From contig NZ_JAHTKP010000002.1 of assembly GCF_019192735.1 (NCBI RefSeq), positions 354,071-418,070 on the forward strand: a stretch of DNA of 64,000 nucleotides, read 5' to 3'. Numbering within the stretch: the first letter of the stretch is position 1; each line of letters opens with the position of its first letter. A model generated the notes under the pieces. It ran no database searches. It was given only the letters and a program-made list of their open reading frames with translations, and was not told the origin of the DNA. This DNA comes from Kitasatospora aureofaciens (GTDB lineage Bacteria > Actinomycetota > Actinomycetes > Streptomycetales > Streptomycetaceae). The translations under genes and the position numbers were made by a program. Below are positions 60,980 through 64,000 of the stretch, piece after piece.

Positions 60980-61501
60980 CGCGCGACCTTCGCCTTCGGC
61001 TCGTTCTTGCGAACCCAGACCTTTGCCCGGGCTTTTGCTGCGTGAACCTGAGTCGCGAAGACAAGTACGGCGAGCCGTGCGTCTCCCGTCACGACCTGGT
61101 CGGGCGCCACCTCGAACCACACGACCTTGCCCGCCTCTACCGGGGTACCAGCCCCAGGAGTGCGACAGCGCCTCCACCAGGAGGAGCCCACGCCCGCCGG
61201 TGGACATCTCGTCGGTGATCCTGTCCGGAAGCCGCGGACTCGAATCCGCGACCTCGACCCGCAGGCGCATGCCGGTCCACTGGACCGTGACACGGGAGGG
61301 CTTTCCGGTGTGCGCAACGGCGTTGGTGATCAACTCGGCGGCGCACAGCTCTACGTCGCGCAGCGACTCCTCGGAGAGCGGTACTGACCAAGATCGAGCC
61401 GTGTGTACCACCGACAGCCGGGCGGATCGCACTGTGGCCGTTGCCGGCTGCGCCTCCCAGGTCTCCCGCATCGGGAGCATGGTGCAGTCGTTGGTGTTCA
61501 T
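60976..61501 (-). pseudogene. Frameshifted anti-sigma/SpoIIAB-type ATPase
   Basis: The first frame from ATG 61501 gives a HATPase_c_2 domain: ELCAAELITNAVAHTGKP (N box), VEVADSSPRLP (G1 box) and GGRGLLLVEALSHSWGWYP (G2 box). At the four-base run 61142-61145 the expected continuation, VEAGKVVWFEVAP, moves to another frame, which ends at 60976 and overlaps the next gene by 4 nt. One base fewer in the run would restore a ~174-residue protein. Decay or a sequencing error are both possible. Such ATPases bind sigma or anti-anti-sigma factors and often sit beside XRE regulators in streptomycetes. Confidence 0.7.
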
Positions 61502-61693
61502 CAGCCCTCCCAGACTGAGGAGTTGATCGGCGCGGCGGTAAAGCAGCCGCTCGGCGGTTCGCCTTGAGAGAGCCGGGGCGCAGTGCTCCGGGGCAGCTCA
61601 CACTCAGTGAACCGGCCGAACAGCACGATCGGTATGCTTGTCGACACGTAGAGTGGTTTATGCGGTTTACGGCTCCACCTCAGGGGATTGATC
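61502..61693. promoter_or_regulatory. Divergent promoter region with direct repeats
   Basis: This gap separates the minus-strand ATPase/peptide cluster from the plus-strand HTH regulator. It is AT-richer near 61620-61670 than its surroundings. GGTTTA occurs twice, at 61654-61659 and 61663-61668, 9 nt apart from start to start, a layout suited to an operator. I could not define a single best promoter. Confidence 0.4.
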
Positions 61694-63046
61694 GTGGCCA
61701 CGCGCAAGGAGCCCAACCAGCGCCTCAGGGAGGCGATTTCGACCGCCGGATGGACCTACGAGGCGTTGGCCGGCGCCGTGCGGCGAATCGGTGCGGAGAA
61801 CGGCGAGACGCTGCTCACCAACAAGTCCGCCGTGGCCCACTGGATCAACGGCGCACAGCCGGCGGGGCAGGTCGGCCAGTACATCGCCGAGGCGCTGTCC
61901 CGCCGCTCCGGGCGCCGAATCACGCTGGCCGAACTCGGCTTCGCCACCCCGGAAGAGTCCTTGGCGGTGAGTAGTGATCCGGTCGAGGTGGCTGCCAACC
62001 TCGGCCGCGCAGACGTCGAGCGCCGCACCTTCCTGGCCGTTGCCGCATTCACCACCGCAGGTGTGGCCATGCCGCTGCTCTACGACCCCGAGCCGATCTC
62101 ACGCCTGATTCGGGCTCGGACCGGCATGACTCGTGTCGGTGCGGAAGAGGTCGAAGTCGTCCGACAGATCACTGCCGTGTTCAGCGCGGCGGATGAACGA
62201 CTCGGCGGTGGGCACGGGCTGACCACCGTGACCGCCTACCTCGCCGACACGGCAGCCCCGATGCTCAACGGTCGCTTTCCCGACGAAAGCACACGGCGTC
62301 GAGCGTTCGGAGCGGTCGCCGAACTTGCCTACCTCGCGGGGTGGAAGCACCACGACCTCGGCCAGGAAGGCGCGGCCCAGCACTACTACCAGGTTGGCTA
62401 CCAGCTTGCTGTGGAGGCGGACCCCCACGGCCACGCCGGATGGATGATGCGTGCCCTGGCCCACCAGGCGCTCAGCCTCAAACAGCCCCACCACTGTGTG
62501 GCACTGATCGAGAACGCGCTCGCCCGAAGCGTCGGTCGTGTGGACGGAAAGACCGAGGCGCTTCTCCACATCACCCACGCCCGTGCTTTCGCTGCCACCC
62601 GCGACAAGCCCGCCGCAGCGAAGGCACTCCTCGCCGCGGAGAACGCCCTTACCCGTGACGGCGATCCTCAGCCCAGCTTCTCACTCGCCACCGGCCCAGC
62701 GGCCGGTACCGTCGCCAGCCACACGGCCCGCACCCTGACTGACCTCGGAGACCATGCAGGAACCGAACAGGAGCACCGCGCTGCGCTGATCCGTTGGGAT
62801 GCCGAGAAGTACAAGCGCGTTCACGCCCTCACCTACGCAGATCTCGGTGACAGCCTGGCTGCTCAAGCCCGAGCGGACGAGGCGGTGGCGACTTGGGGGC
62901 GCGCGCTCGACCTCATGGATGGCATGACCTCGGATCGGACGAGAAAAGCGATCTCCTCAATCCGCCCCTGCCTGGCGATCTACCGTAGACGCGGTGTTCC
63001 GGGAGCCATCGACTTGGAGCGCCGCACACGCGAGGCACTGACATGA
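61694..63046 (+). CDS. HTH regulator with TPR-like helical sensor domain
   Basis: This 450-residue protein starts at GTG 61694, with AGGGGA 6 nt before (TTG 61688 is also in frame). Residues ~5-75 resemble a divergent Cro/CI-type HTH (LREAISTAGWTYEALAGAVR ... SAVAHWINGAQPAGQVGQYI). The rest is nearly all helical with repeat-like blocks (AVAELAYLAGWKHHDLGQEG, YYQVGYQLAVEADPHGHAGW, TYADLGDSLAAQARADEAVA), resembling TPR sensors. In firmicutes, similar HTH-TPR proteins bind signalling peptides; that function here is inference. It is divergent from the peptide cluster. Confidence 0.8.
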   Translation: MATRKEPNQRLREAISTAGWTYEALAGAVRRIGAENGETLLTNKSAVAHWINGAQPAGQVGQYIAEALSRRSGRRITLAELGFATPEESLAVSSDPVEVAANLGRADVERRTFLAVAAFTTAGVAMPLLYDPEPISRLIRARTGMTRVGAEEVEVVRQITAVFSAADERLGGGHGLTTVTAYLADTAAPMLNGRFPDESTRRRAFGAVAELAYLAGWKHHDLGQEGAAQHYYQVGYQLAVEADPHGHAGWMMRALAHQALSLKQPHHCVALIENALARSVGRVDGKTEALLHITHARAFAATRDKPAAAKALLAAENALTRDGDPQPSFSLATGPAAGTVASHTARTLTDLGDHAGTEQEHRAALIRWDAEKYKRVHALTYADLGDSLAAQARADEAVATWGRALDLMDGMTSDRTRKAISSIRPCLAIYRRRGVPGAIDLERRTREALT

Positions 63047-63076
63047 CCGCCGCACCGCAGGAAGGACCCGATCGAC

Positions 63077-63577
63077 GTGGCTCAGCCGACCACTGATCAG
63101 ACCACCGTTCTCAAGCCCGCCACGGAGTCGATGACCCTGTTGGTCGCTGCCATCATCGTCCACGACCTCGAAGCCCGGCGTGTCGTTCTCCTCCGTCGAG
63201 GGCCCAAGGCCAAGTTTGCGCAAGGCATGTGGGATCTGCCCGTCGGTAAGAGCGAACCCGGCGAACCGATCACCGAGACGGCAGTTCGCGAACTCAAGGA
63301 GGAGACCGGGCTCGTCGTCACTCCCGACGACCTGCGCCTGGCCCATGTCATCCACGGGGCCCGGGGCGTCGAGGCGCCCAACGGCTTCCTGACTGTCGTT
63401 TTCACCGCCCACCGTTGGTCCGGTGAACTCACGAACGGGGAACCCGCCAAGCACTCGGAAGTTGCGTGGGTCGGCGTCGACGCTGTACCAGAGGAATTCG
63501 TCTCCACCACCAAGGGAGCTCTGATCAGCTATCTCAACAACGGTCCGAGCATCTCCCTCGACTCGTGGCAGGGTTAG
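63077..63577 (+). CDS. NUDIX hydrolase
   Basis: This 166-residue protein starts at GTG 63077, with GGAAGGA upstream. The NUDIX box is GKSEPGEPITETAVRELKEE then TGLVV, complete. VRRG-type substrate strand LEARRVVLLRRGPKAKFAQGMWDLPVG precedes it. It is 30 nt behind the HTH regulator and probably shares its transcript. The substrate is unknown. Streptomycetes often pair such NUDIX genes with XRE-type regulators. Confidence 0.88.
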   Translation: MAQPTTDQTTVLKPATESMTLLVAAIIVHDLEARRVVLLRRGPKAKFAQGMWDLPVGKSEPGEPITETAVRELKEETGLVVTPDDLRLAHVIHGARGVEAPNGFLTVVFTAHRWSGELTNGEPAKHSEVAWVGVDAVPEEFVSTTKGALISYLNNGPSISLDSWQG

Positions 63578-64000
63578 TCGCAGGCTGGGTTTGCCAACAC
63601 GGTTCCTGTGCCTCGGTGCCCCTGCCTTCAACACATCCCTGCTTCAATTCCTCTTCGTCCTTGTGGGCGGACGGATGCTACGGGTGGTAAGCGAGCCCGC
63701 CTCGCCGCCCAGGCGAGGCGGGCGAGCAGATTCAAAGCCCCTCTGATGTTCTGGCGTCCCTTTGGCAATCTTTTGCTTTGGCGATGCCCCCTCGGTGTTC
63801 CGAGGGGGCATCGCAACCTGCTGTCACGCCTCGCTGGTTGTGTCGCTGGTTTTGATGCCGGTCTCCTCGTCAGAGGAGGTCGGCACCACTTTCTCTTTCA
63901 TTTGCCTTCTTCTTGATTGCTTGCGCGTCTCGCCGCCCAGCGAGACGCGCAAGCAATCTTTGAGACTTTCTTTTCGCCCTCTATCTCTGCACCCCAGCCG
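63578..64000. other. Non-coding region with four successive hairpins
   Basis: No credible gene is present in these 423 nt. Four strong inverted repeats occur: 63695-63706 with 63712-63723 (12 bp); 63781-63795 with 63800-63814 (15 bp); 63856-63868 with 63873-63885 (13 bp, two wobbles); and 63915-63933 with 63940-63958 (19 bp, perfect). T-rich pyrimidine stretches lie between and after them, notably TTTGAGACTTTCTTTT after the last. The first and last share the sequence CTCGCCGCCCA around the loop. Reading on the plus strand they look like terminators for the NUDIX transcript. Confidence 0.7.

Noticed and set aside
63578..63916. Small open frames in the terminal gap (for example 63608-63916)
   Set aside because: They run through the hairpins, have no ribosome site and no recognisable composition.

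Overview
The window is high-GC actinobacterial chromosome, almost certainly a member of the Streptomycetaceae (Streptomyces or Kitasatospora type). The evidence is the very high GC with strong third-position bias, frequent GTG/TTG starts, 4-nt stop/start overlaps, FtsZ with the [10 protein letters not shown] tail, SepF and a long Gln/Met/Gly-rich DivIVA, a bifunctional PriA-type histidine gene, and scattered copies of a hairpin repeat (TTCCCCGCGCCCC and its complement) common in streptomycete intergenic DNA. I found no rRNA, tRNA, CRISPR array, IS element or integrase.

1-18.1 kb is the division and cell wall (dcw) cluster, all on the plus strand: rsmH (5' truncated by the window), ftsL, ftsI, murE, murF, mraY, murD, ftsW, murG, ftsQ, a structured promoter region, ftsZ, pgeF, a YggS-type PLP protein, sepF, a YggT-type membrane protein and divIVA, closed by a strong terminator. 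Together they make lipid II, polymerise and cross-link septal peptidoglycan, and place the Z ring and polar growth machinery. ileS follows on the minus strand with a T-box leader of the translational type, then a DksA-like protein, lspA, an RluD-type pseudouridine synthase and a GNAT enzyme.

25-32 kb holds an MscS channel, an unusual single protein joining an extracytoplasmic alpha/beta hydrolase to a cytoplasmic ABC ATPase, its permease partner, a secreted protein of unknown function, a dienelactone-hydrolase-like enzyme, a DUF3052-like protein and a NUDIX hydrolase. 32.4-36.5 kb looks like an accessory insert: a frameshifted DUF6879-like gene, an XRE regulator and a three-gene overlapping unit (small protein, unknown protein, protein-kinase-like protein). 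It is bracketed by two copies of one palindromic repeat and followed by several hairpins.

36.5-58 kb returns to core genes: a HEAT-like protein, dnaE, a LysR regulator divergent from a DapA-family enzyme, asd, a NYN-domain protein, an ABC exporter pair, a membrane protein, ybaK, a Lon-N domain protein, a large unknown membrane protein, and the histidine operon hisD-hisC-hisB-small membrane protein-hisH-priA-ridA-hisF, then a double-VOC protein.

58.4-63.6 kb is the most interesting part. A radical SAM/SPASM enzyme overlaps by 4 nt a 67-residue peptide gene ending in KCSCNAGDDNPH, which looks like a RiPP maturase with its precursor. A GNAT enzyme lies downstream. A 66-residue protein and a frameshifted anti-sigma-type ATPase lie upstream, and an HTH regulator with a helical (TPR-like) sensor domain plus a NUDIX hydrolase are transcribed divergently. 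I could not place this peptide in a RiPP family I know. The window ends in a 423-nt non-coding stretch with four successive strong hairpins.
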